Shown: positions 40,640 through 49,056 of the stretch, piece by piece | Layout: every line of letters begins with the position of its first letter | Numbering within the stretch: the first letter of the stretch is position 1 | Source of the DNA: Methanoregulaceae archaeon UXB-2016 | GTDB lineage: Archaea > Halobacteriota > Methanomicrobia > Methanomicrobiales > Methanospirillaceae | Assembly: GCA_004332335.1 (NCBI GenBank) | Contig: SISS01000021.1 | Location: 1-55,688, forward strand | Direction of reading: 5' to 3' | DNA length: 55,688 nucleotides | The notes under the pieces: model-generated | The model's input: the letters and a program-made list of their open reading frames with translations, nothing else | Database searches by the model: none | Told to the model about the DNA's origin: nothing | Made by a program: the position numbers and the translations under genes

Positions 40640-40771
40640 ACCTACAGAATAGGGTATTTCGGATGTAAAGGTGTCGGCACGGGCAAGGCGCCCGGGCCGA
40701 CCATCTGAGGCCTCAGGGACTCATAGGGTTCATCGCCGGTCAGGATGAGTGCTCATCATCGGCCGGGGCCG

Positions 40772-41422
40772 TCAGCGGCCCGAGAGCGCCGCGAGCGACG
40801 CCGCGAAATCGGCCGCGACCGAGGCCGGATCCCGGGCCTCGTAGATCGTCCGGCCGACGATCACCCCGTCCACGAGCGGTGCGACGCGGGCGAGGTCGCC
40901 TCCCTGGGCTCCGATCCCGGGGGAGAGGATCCTGCGCGAGCGCACGATCGGCCGGAGGGCCTTGATACGTTCGGGGCGGGTCCCGGGCGCGATGATCCCG
41001 TCGGCCCGGCACTCGACCGCGAGCTCGGCCAGGCGTTCAGCGATCCCCGGCGAGAAGAACCGGGTCGCGCCGGGGTGGCTCATCTCGGTCACGACATAGC
41101 ACTCGCCGCCGTAGGCCCGGGCGCCGTCGACGCAGGCCTCGATCGCGTCGCGGCCGACGAAGCCCTGGCAGATGATCGCATCGAAGCCGTGCGTGAAGAC
41201 CTGCTCGGCGATCAGGCGGTTCGTGTTCGGGATGTCGGCGACCTTGAAGTCGGCGATCAGGGGCAGGCCGAAGGTCGCGAGGTCCCGGGCGATCCCGAGG
41301 CCGGCTGCGAGGATCAGGGGGTAGCCGAGCTTGATCCGGTCGAGGTACGGGGCGCATGCCTCGGCGATCTCGAGTGCGGTCAGGGGGTCGGTCACGTCGA
41401 GGGCGAGGATCAGTTCAGTCAT
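40772..41422 (-). CDS. pyrF: Orotidine 5'-phosphate decarboxylase
   Basis: This 216-residue TIM barrel catalyses the last step of UMP synthesis. The active-site block DFKVADIPNTNRL carries the catalytic Asp-Lys-x-x-Asp. LALDVTD opens the barrel, TEMSHPGA lies mid-barrel, and IIAPGTRPERI, ILSPGIGAQGG and VIVGRTIYEA are the phosphate-binding loops. The length is typical of archaeal PyrF. Its start overlaps the end of the deoxyhypusine synthase gene by eight bases, so they form one operon. Confidence 0.96.
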   Translation of the reverse strand: MTELILALDVTDPLTALEIAEACAPYLDRIKLGYPLILAAGLGIARDLATFGLPLIADFKVADIPNTNRLIAEQVFTHGFDAIICQGFVGRDAIEACVDGARAYGGECYVVTEMSHPGATRFFSPGIAERLAELAVECRADGIIAPGTRPERIKALRPIVRSRRILSPGIGAQGGDLARVAPLVDGVIVGRTIYEARDPASVAADFAASLAALSGR

Positions 41423-42365
41423 GAGAGGCCTCCAGGCGTTCGAGGAGGGCGGCGGCCATCAGCGGGAAGGTGATGGTCGCGTCGGCGTAGACGGTCACGG
41501 CCTCGGCCTCCTCGGTCAGCTTGCCCCAGGAACGGGCCTCGTCGAGGGTCGCCCCCGAGAGGCCGCCGAGGTCGGGCCGATCGCCGGTCAGCTGCACGGC
41601 GTAGGTGAATCCGTTCTCGGTCATCAGCATCGACTGCAGGATGTAGTTCTTGGGCACGCCCCCGCCCACGAGGAACGCCCCGGCGCGCTTGGCCCCGAAG
41701 CAGCGGTCGAGCAGCCCCGGCATGTCGCGGAAGGCGTCGATCACGACCCTGTGGGTCTGGGAGAAGAGCCAGTACTGGAGCCCGATCATCGAGTCCTGGA
41801 TCGCTGGGCAGTAGACGGGGATCCCCTTCCGGGCCGCGGTCGCGAGGATCCCGGTCTCGAGGCGCAGGCCGATGTGGCGGAGCAGGTCGCTGATCGAGAG
41901 CACGGACCCCTCGGGCAGGGCCTCGAACGCCTCCTGCATGAACGCCTCGAACCGGACGAAGGCCTCGTTCGGGAGGAAGACGTCGTAGATCCGGTTGATC
42001 TCGTCGTGCCGGAGCTCGATGTCCGAGCAGGCCGCGGTCCCCCGGTAATGGGAGCAGCCGATCGCCTCGATCACGTCGTGGGTCAGGTTCGCTCCGGTCG
42101 AGACCAGGACGTCGATGTGGCCGCGCTCGATCAGGTCCGCGACGATCCCGCCCATCCCGGCCGGCACCATCGCGCCGGCCAGGCCGAAGAACCGGACGGC
42201 CTCCTCGTCCCGGACCATCCGCTCCCAGAGGTCGACGCCACGGGCGAGCGAGCCGCCGTTGTAGGCCCCGGCGCGCCCGAGCGCGTCCACCAGGTCGGAG
42301 ACGGTCATGCCGGGCCGGAGGGCGACCGGCTTGACCGGTGTACCGCAGTCCATCACGTGGATCAT
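41415..42365 (-). CDS. Deoxyhypusine synthase
   Basis: This 316-residue enzyme uses NAD and spermidine to modify a lysine of aIF5A to deoxyhypusine. Family segments are GMTVSDLVDALGRAGAYNGG, LAGAMVPAGMGGIVADL, VSTGANLTHD, VYCPAIQDSMIG and GGGVPKNYILQ. The catalytic lysine region is GATLDEARSWGKL. The C-terminus (VTVYADATITFPLMAAAL) is typical. Length fits archaeal enzymes. An in-frame ATG four codons later is an alternative start. Coupled to pyrF downstream. Confidence 0.95.
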   Translation of the reverse strand: MIHVMDCGTPVKPVALRPGMTVSDLVDALGRAGAYNGGSLARGVDLWERMVRDEEAVRFFGLAGAMVPAGMGGIVADLIERGHIDVLVSTGANLTHDVIEAIGCSHYRGTAACSDIELRHDEINRIYDVFLPNEAFVRFEAFMQEAFEALPEGSVLSISDLLRHIGLRLETGILATAARKGIPVYCPAIQDSMIGLQYWLFSQTHRVVIDAFRDMPGLLDRCFGAKRAGAFLVGGGVPKNYILQSMLMTENGFTYAVQLTGDRPDLGGLSGATLDEARSWGKLTEEAEAVTVYADATITFPLMAAALLERLEASHD

Positions 42366-42467
42366 TGGAGCTCATCCATGATAACGGATGGGCATGGTTC
42401 CGTTCCCCGCCCGCCCGCGGCATCCGGGGCCGACCGCCGGTATCTCCCTACGGCTTGCGCATGGTCA

Positions 42468-43775
42468 CTACGGCGAGTCGGCCGAACCGGCAGGGCCCGG
42501 CGGCATGTCCTCTGGTTGATGCCGCCGGATGCTATCCGTCTCCGTCCCCCGGCAGAGCGGGCGGGCCAGGTGCCGGCGGGCGACTGGCGGCACCTCGTAC
42601 CACCCGGGCCCGATCGCCCGCTCCTCGGCCACGCGCTCGGGCTCGGCCGTTCGTGCCCCGCAGGCCCGGCACTTCCAGCCCTTTCCGGCGCCGGCGCTCG
42701 TGGTCCGCTTTCCGCAGGCCGGGCAGGGCGGCGGGCGGGAGACGGCCGCCTCGGCAAGGGCGTCGATCCGGAGCTTCTCGAGGTTGAGGGAGCCGTGCCT
42801 GTACGAGCCGCAGGCGACGATCCGGTCCCCGGCCCGGAGCGCCCGGACCACGTCCCGGAAGCCCTTGGTCGGCTCGTAGGCCATGCACCCGAGCCGCTCG
42901 CCCCCGTCCCCGATCAGGAGGGTCACGTGCCCGCCCTCGCCGGTCGTCGGGGTCGAGGCGACCGTGCCGGCGACCGCGTACGACCGCGCTTCGCGGAGGG
43001 CGCCGCACTCTCCGGGAACGAGATGGGCGTCGGTCCCCTGGTTCGTGACCCAGCAGGTCTCGAGCGCGTTCGGCTCGGCGACGACCATCTCCCGCGCCCA
43101 CTTTACCCACGCTGGGCTCTCGCCCCGGACCCCGAAGAGGACCGGGTCCGGTGTGTGCGGGACGCAGACGACCGCGCGGTTCGCCCGATCGACCGAGTCC
43201 CATGTGTGCGGGAAGGTATCGGCCTCGGCGCGAAAGAGCGACTCCCGGTCCACATGGCGGGGAGTCCCCCACCGGGCCGGCTCGCGGTACACGAGGAGCT
43301 CCCAGGTCCGGTCGGCGAACTCTGCGGCCGCGGCCGCCGTGGCGCCGATCAGCCCGCGCCCGTTTCCGTACCCCCGGTACCGGGCCCCGGCCGAGTCGAG
43401 CGCACGGACTGCCTCGCCGATCGTGCAGAGGTCGGTCACGGCGCGGGTGTAGAAGGCGACCGGGAGGGCTCGCTCCGCGACCACGACCCCGGGATTCGTC
43501 ATCGGCGCGTCGAGCGGGGCGTACTCCTCGACCAGGGCGCAGGCGAGCTCGAACGCGGTCCCGGGGTCGCCGTCGGCGAGGAGCGCGATCGCCGCGTTCC
43601 CCCGCGTCCGGAACGGGGCGTTCGGATTGAGTCGGACCAGCCGGCGCTCGCGGACCCGGCACCCGGCGGGCTCGAGCCGTTCGGCGAGTACGGCCCCGAG
43701 CCAGGTCGTGCAGAGTCCCGAGGCCGCATCCGTGTCATCGAGCCCGATTCGGAAGCCGTCTACCCCGATCGCCAT
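42468..43775 (-). CDS. tiaS: tRNA(Ile2) 2-agmatinylcytidine synthetase
   Basis: This 435-residue TiaS attaches agmatine to C34 of tRNA-Ile2(CAU) so that it reads AUA. Visible parts are the N-terminal FRIGLDDTDAASGLCTTWL (the DDTD metal/ATP motif), PNAPFRTRGNAAIAL, RGYGNGRGLIGATAA, ATP-phosphate loops in the middle, an OB-fold-like region (YAVAGTVAS...) and a C-terminal zinc ribbon CPACG...CRACG. The last 40 residues are low-complexity. A tRNA with CAU anticodon and Ile-like body lies at 19541-19615. Its promoter is shared with the divergent regulator 39 bases away. Confidence 0.93.
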   Translation of the reverse strand: MAIGVDGFRIGLDDTDAASGLCTTWLGAVLAERLEPAGCRVRERRLVRLNPNAPFRTRGNAAIALLADGDPGTAFELACALVEEYAPLDAPMTNPGVVVAERALPVAFYTRAVTDLCTIGEAVRALDSAGARYRGYGNGRGLIGATAAAAAEFADRTWELLVYREPARWGTPRHVDRESLFRAEADTFPHTWDSVDRANRAVVCVPHTPDPVLFGVRGESPAWVKWAREMVVAEPNALETCWVTNQGTDAHLVPGECGALREARSYAVAGTVASTPTTGEGGHVTLLIGDGGERLGCMAYEPTKGFRDVVRALRAGDRIVACGSYRHGSLNLEKLRIDALAEAAVSRPPPCPACGKRTTSAGAGKGWKCRACGARTAEPERVAEERAIGPGWYEVPPVARRHLARPLCRGTETDSIRRHQPEDMPPGPAGSADSP

Positions 43776-43814
43776 GATTATAACTCTCGTGGGCGATACG
43801 TCTCATTAAGGCCG

Positions 43815-44735
43815 ATGGTGCAGGAACGGCTCGTCAATAAAGCGGTCAGCGTCCTCCTGATGGCAGGCTTCGCCTGCTCGGAGCGCTGCAATATCCGCCC
43901 CCGCTCGTTCGATCTCGTAGCGAAGCGCGATGACTTCCTGCTGATCGTCAAGGTCGCCAGCCCGATCGACAACGTCTCCGAGGAGATCGCGCGAGACCTC
44001 GACCTGGTCGCGACCCACCTTGCCGGCCTGCCCCTGATCATCGGCGAACGCGGTCGCGACGCGGAGCTCGAACGCGGCGCGGTCTACCTCCGGTACGGGA
44101 TCGCGGCCGTCAACCCCGAGACCCTCTACGACTACATGGTCGAGGGCGTGCCCCCGCTCGTCTACGCCTCGCCCGGCGGGCTGTACGTGAACATCGACGG
44201 CGACGTCCTCCGCGAGTTGCGCGAGGCCCGGAACCTCTCGCTCGGCGACCTCGGGCACGTGCTCGGGGTCTCCCGCAGGACGATCAGCAAGTACGAGGCC
44301 GGCATGGGCACGACCCTCGAGATGGCGATCAAGCTCGAGGAGTTCTTCGATGCCGAGGTGATCGAGTCGATCGACCTGCTCGCATACGCCTCGCACTTCG
44401 AGCCCGGCCTGCAGGGCGCCCCGGGCCCGGAGTCGGCCGCCCTCGCCGCACTCCAGCGGCTCGGCCTCCAGCTCCACCACCTCCGGCGGGCCCCGTTCCA
44501 GGCGATGGCCCACTTCGAGGAGCAGACGATCCTCGCGGGCTGCGGCTCGGCCCAGAAGGTCGTCAAGCGTGCCGGCCTGATCGGCAACCTCTCCGAGATC
44601 ACGCACACGTACGCGGTCTGCGTCACGATCGAGGAGGTCCGGCAGAAACGGATCGGCCGGACCCTCCTGATCGGGCCCGAGGCGCTCGGGCAGCTCGAGG
44701 ACGGGCAGGACCTCCTCGACCTGATCGGGGCCTGA
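43815..44735 (+). CDS. COG1395-type HTH transcriptional regulator
   Basis: This 306-residue protein has an N-terminal nuclease-like domain (ERLVNKAVSVLLMAGFACSE, FDLVAKRDDFLLIVKVASPID) that keeps the Asp-x(n)-Lys-like core. It is followed by an XRE-type helix-turn-helix (about 135-190, NLSLGDLGHVLGVSRRTISKYE) and a C-terminal domain that repeats the nuclease-like pattern (ILAGCGSAQKVVKRAGLIGNLS). This is the archaeal putative HTH-type regulator family (COG1395). ATG at 43815 was chosen at the conserved start; the very long open frame upstream is antisense to pyrF, DHS and tiaS and is not coding. Targets unknown. Confidence 0.88.
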   Translation: MVQERLVNKAVSVLLMAGFACSERCNIRPRSFDLVAKRDDFLLIVKVASPIDNVSEEIARDLDLVATHLAGLPLIIGERGRDAELERGAVYLRYGIAAVNPETLYDYMVEGVPPLVYASPGGLYVNIDGDVLRELREARNLSLGDLGHVLGVSRRTISKYEAGMGTTLEMAIKLEEFFDAEVIESIDLLAYASHFEPGLQGAPGPESAALAALQRLGLQLHHLRRAPFQAMAHFEEQTILAGCGSAQKVVKRAGLIGNLSEITHTYAVCVTIEEVRQKRIGRTLLIGPEALGQLEDGQDLLDLIGA

Positions 44736-44751
44736 CGGTATCTTCAAAAAG

Positions 44752-45138
44752 CTAGCCCATCTGGGTCAACTGTATCAGGTTTCCGCACAAGTCGTCGAAG
44801 ACGACAATGGTCGAGCCGGGTGTTTCTGTCGGCTCCATCGTAAATCTCACTCCAAGGCTTTTGAGTCTCTGATACTCTTTCTCAATGTCGTCAACGAAGA
44901 ACATCGCAGCGGGAATACCCTGCTCGAAGATCGCTCTCTGGTAGGTTTTCGCTGCGGGATTTTCGTTGGGCTCAAGGAGCAACTGGGTACCGTCCTGCTC
45001 TTCAGGCGAGACAACCGTTAACCATCGGTAATTCCCTGCGCTGATATCCGCGCTCTTTACGAAGCCCAGGACATCCGTGTAAAACTTAAGAGCCCTCTCC
45101 TGGTCGTCTACAAAGACACCTGTCAGTTTGATCTTCAT
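44752..45138 (-). CDS. VOC (glyoxalase/bleomycin resistance) superfamily protein
   Basis: This 128-residue protein has two beta-alpha-beta-beta-beta modules: KIKLTGVFVDDQERALKFYTDVLGF, and AAMFFVDDIEKEYQRLKSLGV with the closing GSTIVVFDDLCGNLIQLTQ. The usual metal-ligand His/Glu positions are not all kept (the final Glu is Gln), so it may not be a metal-dependent glyoxalase. Base composition is visibly lower in GC than all neighbours and codon choice differs (many A/T third positions), which indicates recent transfer. It stands alone. Many such proteins are found in bacteria as small-molecule binding or stress proteins. Confidence 0.88.
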   Translation of the reverse strand: MKIKLTGVFVDDQERALKFYTDVLGFVKSADISAGNYRWLTVVSPEEQDGTQLLLEPNENPAAKTYQRAIFEQGIPAAMFFVDDIEKEYQRLKSLGVRFTMEPTETPGSTIVVFDDLCGNLIQLTQMG

Positions 45139-45490
45139 CGACGTATCCCCGCATTCATTCTATTTATCCATAGGGGGGTATTCCCCACATCGATTACACT
45201 CTCATCATAATCGGTGGAGCGAGCCATCTCCGGTGCGACAGGGGGAAAAGCGGAGGTTATGAGAGAACCTCGAATCGTGAAGGATCCCAATGATCGATTC
45301 ATCGGTAAGAGATCTCGACGGTGCATTGATGCATGAAGCACGGTGGATCCGGCTCCGGTTCGATGCCCTTTTTTTAGAAGCACTAGGCCGATTCGAAAGA
45401 GGCCTACTCCTCATGCGCTCTCCAGGTGTCATGCATCACCAACCGACGAATCGATCGATCGATCCCGAACGCATCTGAACCGGCAGTGAC
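45139..45490. other. Low-GC intergenic stretch, no gene recognised
   Basis: About 350 bases with clearly lower GC than the rest of the window. Short open frames on both strands (for example 45290-45478 plus and 45135-45383 minus) have no recognisable features. It probably belongs to the same transferred segment as the VOC gene. Confidence 0.45.
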
Positions 45491-45494
45491 AAAT

Positions 45495-45538
45495 TTTATA
45501 TAGAACCACAAACCAAAATTATCGACACATCAGGTGAT
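45495..45538 (+). promoter_or_regulatory. Thermosome promoter and ribosome binding site
   Basis: TTTATATA (45495-45502) is a strong TATA box. AGGTGAT (45532-45538) matches the anti-Shine-Dalgarno sequence and lies four bases before the TTG at 45543, which decides the start in favour of that TTG instead of the GTG at 45534 that overlaps it. Confidence 0.7.
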
Positions 45539-45542
45539 ACTC

Positions 45543-47207
45543 TTGTCGCAACAGCTTACCGGACAGCCGATCTTCATCCTCAGAGAAGGGTCCTCGCGCA
45601 CCCGCGGACGTGACGCGCAGGGCAACAACATCGCCGCGGCGAAGGCCGTTGCGAACGCAGTCAGGACCACACTGGGCCCGAAGGGCATGGATAAGATGCT
45701 CGTCGACACGATCGGCGACGTCGTGATCACGAACGACGGTGTCACGATCCTGAAGGAGATGGACATCGAGCACCCGGCCGCCAAGATGATGGTCGAGGTC
45801 GCCAAGACCCAGGACGACGAAGTCGGCGACGGCACGACCACGGCCGTCGTGATCGCGGGCGAGCTCCTGAAGCGCGCCGAGGAGCTCCTCGACCAGGACG
45901 TCCACCCCACCGTGATTGCCCACGGGTACCGCCAGGCGGCCGAGAGGGCCCAGGCCATCCTCCAGGAGATCGCGATCCCCGTCAAGAGGGGCGACCTCGC
46001 ACTCCTCAAGAAGATCGCCGAGACCGCGATGACCGGCAAGGGCGCCGAGGCCTCGAAGGACAAGCTGACCGAGCTCGTTGTGAGGGCCGTCAGCATGGTC
46101 GCCGAGGATGACGGTGCGGTCGACAAGGACAACATCAAGGTCGAGAAGAAGGTCGGCGGGTCGATCCACGACTCCGAGATCATCGAGGGGATGCTGATCG
46201 ACAAGGAGCGGGTCCACCCGGCCATGCCCAAGAAGATCGAGAACGCGAAGATCCTCCTCCTGAACGCCGCGGTCGAGTTCAAGAAGACCGAGGTCGACGC
46301 CGAGATCAACATCACGAGCCCCGACCAGCTCCAGGCCTTCCTCGACGAGGAAGAGCGGATGATCCGCTCGATCGTCGAGAAGATCGTCGCGTCGGGCGCA
46401 ACCGTCCTCTTCTGCCAGAAGGGGATCGACGACATCGCCCAGCACTACCTTGCCAAGGCTGGCATCTTTGCCGTGCGCCGTGTCAAGAAGTCGGACATGG
46501 AGAAGCTCGCCCGGGCATCCGGCGCCTCGCTCGTCTCCTCGATCGACGCGATCACGGCCGAGGAGCTCGGGATGGCCGGGCTCGTCGAGGAGAAGAAGCT
46601 CGCAGGCGAGGAGATGACCTACGTCACGGGCTGTCTGAACCCCAAGGCGGTCACGGTCCTCGTGCGCGGCGGGACCGAGCACGTGGTCGACGAGCTCGAC
46701 CGTGCGCTCGAGGACGCGATCCGCGTCGTCTCGGTCGTCATCGAGGACGGCAAGTTCGTCGCGGGCGGCGGTTCGCCCGAGATCGAGCTCTCGCTCCGCC
46801 TCAAGGAGTACGCGTCGTCGGTCGGCGGCCGGGCCCAGCTCGCGATCGAGGCCTTCGCCACGGCCCTCGAGATCATCCCCCGCACGCTCGCCGAGAACGC
46901 GGGCCTCGACCCGATCGACATGCTCGTCGAGCTCCGCGCCGCCCACGAGAAGGGCCTGAAGACCGCGGGCCTCGACGTCTTCACCGGTCACCCCGGCGAC
47001 ATGCAGGCGGCCGGCGTGATCGAGCCCCTGCGCGTCAAGACCCAGGCCATCTCCTCCGCAGCCGAGGCCGCCGTCATGATCCTCCGGATCGACGACGTCA
47101 TCGCCGCGTCCAAGTCGGCAGCCCCACCGGGCGGCGACATGGGCGGCATGGGCGGTATGCCCGGCGGCATGGGTGGCATGGGCGGCATGGGCGGCATGGA
47201 CTTCTGA
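45543..47207 (+). CDS. thsA: Thermosome subunit (group II chaperonin)
   Basis: This 554-residue archaeal chaperonin subunit is of the CCT/TCP-1 type and folds proteins in the cytoplasm with ATP. The start [23 protein letters not shown] is typical. ATP-site motifs include [20 protein letters not shown] and the catalytic Asp region. The C-terminus carries the GGM-type tail ([15 protein letters not shown]), usual for methanogen and haloarchaeal thermosomes. TTG at 45543 is chosen because AGGTGAT precedes it. It is a single gene, with CTCTTTTTC (47249-47257) about 40 bases after the stop as terminator. Confidence 0.97.
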   Translation: MSQQLTGQPIFILREGSSRTRGRDAQGNNIAAAKAVANAVRTTLGPKGMDKMLVDTIGDVVITNDGVTILKEMDIEHPAAKMMVEVAKTQDDEVGDGTTTAVVIAGELLKRAEELLDQDVHPTVIAHGYRQAAERAQAILQEIAIPVKRGDLALLKKIAETAMTGKGAEASKDKLTELVVRAVSMVAEDDGAVDKDNIKVEKKVGGSIHDSEIIEGMLIDKERVHPAMPKKIENAKILLLNAAVEFKKTEVDAEINITSPDQLQAFLDEEERMIRSIVEKIVASGATVLFCQKGIDDIAQHYLAKAGIFAVRRVKKSDMEKLARASGASLVSSIDAITAEELGMAGLVEEKKLAGEEMTYVTGCLNPKAVTVLVRGGTEHVVDELDRALEDAIRVVSVVIEDGKFVAGGGSPEIELSLRLKEYASSVGGRAQLAIEAFATALEIIPRTLAENAGLDPIDMLVELRAAHEKGLKTAGLDVFTGHPGDMQAAGVIEPLRVKTQAISSAAEAAVMILRIDDVIAASKSAAPPGGDMGGMGGMPGGMGGMGGMGGMDF

Positions 47208-47351
47208 AGTCCGGGCCCATACCCCCTTCCCAACCTCCTTTCACAGACGTTCTCTTTTTCAGACCCCGTTTCGAGAGCCGCAGGGCTCGGCCGTGCCTTC
47301 CGCCGGAAGGGCATGCTCCTCGAAGCGGAGCTCGGGAGCCCGGAGCCCCGT

Positions 47352-48973
47352 TCAGAGCGCCCGCCCGAGCTGCTGCGAGAGGGCCGTCGCCTCCGCGTAT
47401 GCGGTCGCGGCCCGGCCGAACCCGCGCGAGCGCTCGTCGCCGTCTGGAGCCAGCCGGGCGTCGGCCAGGGCCTCCTCCCCGCGCCAGTAGACCGCCTTCG
47501 CCCGGTCGAGCCGCGCTCGTTCGCCTCCATCGCGTGCCAGGGGTCCCGCACCTCTCCTATCGCCTCCGCGGTCGCCTGCAGCGCGGAGGACGCCTCCGTC
47601 CGGAGAGCGGTCGTCGAGTTTGCGGCTGAGTCGGCGAGCCGGATCGTGACGAACTCGCCGCTCCGGCCGGGCGCGAGCCCCGACCACTCGGGCGCGCCCG
47701 GGTTGCCGGCACAGATCGAGACCGTCCGGTTCGCCGGGACTGCGACCTTCGCCTCGAGCGTGGTCCCACCGGTCGCGAACCGGTTGATCGTGTTCCCGGT
47801 CCACCGGGCCTCGTCGGACCAGGCCGTGCCGTTCCAGAACCGGGTCGAGGCGATGAGCGCTCTCATCCCGGCCATGTCCATGGTCCCGTTCGCCTCGCGC
47901 ACGAGCCGCTCGGCCGTGAGATAGCGGTAGTAACTCGAGGGGTAGAAGGCGAGGGGGTCCCAGGGGTCCTGGCCCGGCCGCATGGCCGGCTCGAGGAAGT
48001 GGTTGGTCGCGATCAGGTAGTCCCCCTCCCCATGGTCGCCCGGCCGGCGGACGGCCGAGAGCGAGGCCGTCGACTCGAGCGCGGCGGCCGTCCCTTTCGC
48101 GTCTGCAAAGATCTGGTTCGCCCCGAGGGGCCGGCGGGTCCGCTCGGCGAACTCGAGTGCGTCGTCGGCGGTCGCGAACCGCATCATCAGGTAGGGCATC
48201 AGCACGTTCGTCGGGACGCCGAGCGCGGACTCGGTGTCTCTCCCGCTCGGCGGGGCCTTGTTCACGACCTCGACAAGGCCGGCGTCGTTCATCGCAAAGT
48301 TGGTCGTGATCCGGCCGGCTGCGCCGAGCGATAGGAAGGAGTGGCCGTCGAGCGGATACGCGAGCACGATGACCGTCTCCCTGTTCGTCAGGTCGGGCGA
48401 GAGGTCGAGGGTCGAGCCGACGATCGTCCGCCCGCTCTGAGTCGCGTTGCCGAACGCGACCACGTTCGTGCACCCCCCGTCCTCCTCAAGTGGCAGGCGC
48501 GGGCCCCAGAACGCGGCATAGCAGTTGACGAGCAGCACGTCCTCGTAACTGATATTCGCGCCTCCGGCCCGGGCGCCGTCGGCGACGCCGTGCATGAACC
48601 CGGCCATGTCCCGGCCGGGCAGGTCGTCCCGGATGCGGGCTTCGAGGGCCTGGAGCGTGCGCGAGAGGTTCGCCGAGGTGTACCGGCCGAGGAGCGCGGC
48701 CCGCGATGCCCGGGCCGTCGTCTCGATCATGAGCGGGACCTGCTGCCCGTACTGCCGGCCCATGGTATACTCGTCACCCTGGAGCACGACGACCGGGAAG
48801 ATCGCGGTCGTCTCTTCGGGTGGCGCCGCAACCGATGAGCCGGCCGAGACGACCGGGGGCCGCGTGCCGACCAGGCCGGGGCTGGTTACCGCGGTGACCC
48901 CGAGCACAGCAACGAACAGGAGGGAGACGAAGACCAGGAGCGGGCGTTGCATGCTGAGCTCTCGGCTGACCAT
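47352..48973 (-). pseudogene. C45-type acyltransferase/hydrolase, frameshifted near the C-terminus
   Basis: This exported protein has a signal peptide (LLVFVSLLFVAVLGVTAV) and a C45/AAT-type Ntn-hydrolase domain: VVLQGDEYTMGRQYGQQVP, LLVNCYAAFWGP, the likely nucleophile Cys168 in DGGCTNVVAFG and LGAAGRITTNFAMNDAGLVEV. The frame is correct to about residue 486 (WHAMEANER). After that the natural continuation RLDRAKAVYWRGEEALADARL, ending LSQQLGRAL, is in another frame. One missing base near 47515-47517 (GAGGCG reduced to GAGCG) explains it. Read without repair, the protein would run antisense through the thermosome end, which is not credible. ATG at 48952 is an alternative start. Substrate unknown. 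Confidence 0.8.
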
Positions 48974-49056
48974 GGTAATAGTTGGCGCGATCTCCCGACG
49001 GTCCCGGGGCGGGCCGTGTGTGTGAAGAATGGCTGACGGAGCGGCCCCGGGTCAGA

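Noticed and set aside
40744-40781. GATGAG-TG-CTCATC and GGGCCG-TCAG-CGGCCC inverted repeats after pyrF
   Set aside because: The second spans the pyrF stop and lacks a T run. In such GC-rich DNA short perfect stems are frequent, so I did not call a terminator or operator here.
41331-44735. A very long open frame of 1134 codons on the plus strand
   Set aside because: Its first 800 codons run antisense to pyrF, deoxyhypusine synthase and tiaS, all clearly real. It is a shadow of high-GC codon bias; only the last 306 codons (from 43815) encode a protein, the HTH regulator.
45135-45383. 82-codon minus-strand frame upstream of the VOC gene
   Set aside because: No ribosome binding site, no recognisable domain, low-GC noncoding-like composition; probably chance.
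46988-47515. Extension of the C45-type protein to 661 residues
   Set aside because: Beyond the frameshift point the sequence becomes Arg/Pro/Ser-rich and runs antisense through the end of the thermosome gene, including its GGM tail. The correct end is in the other frame, at 47352.
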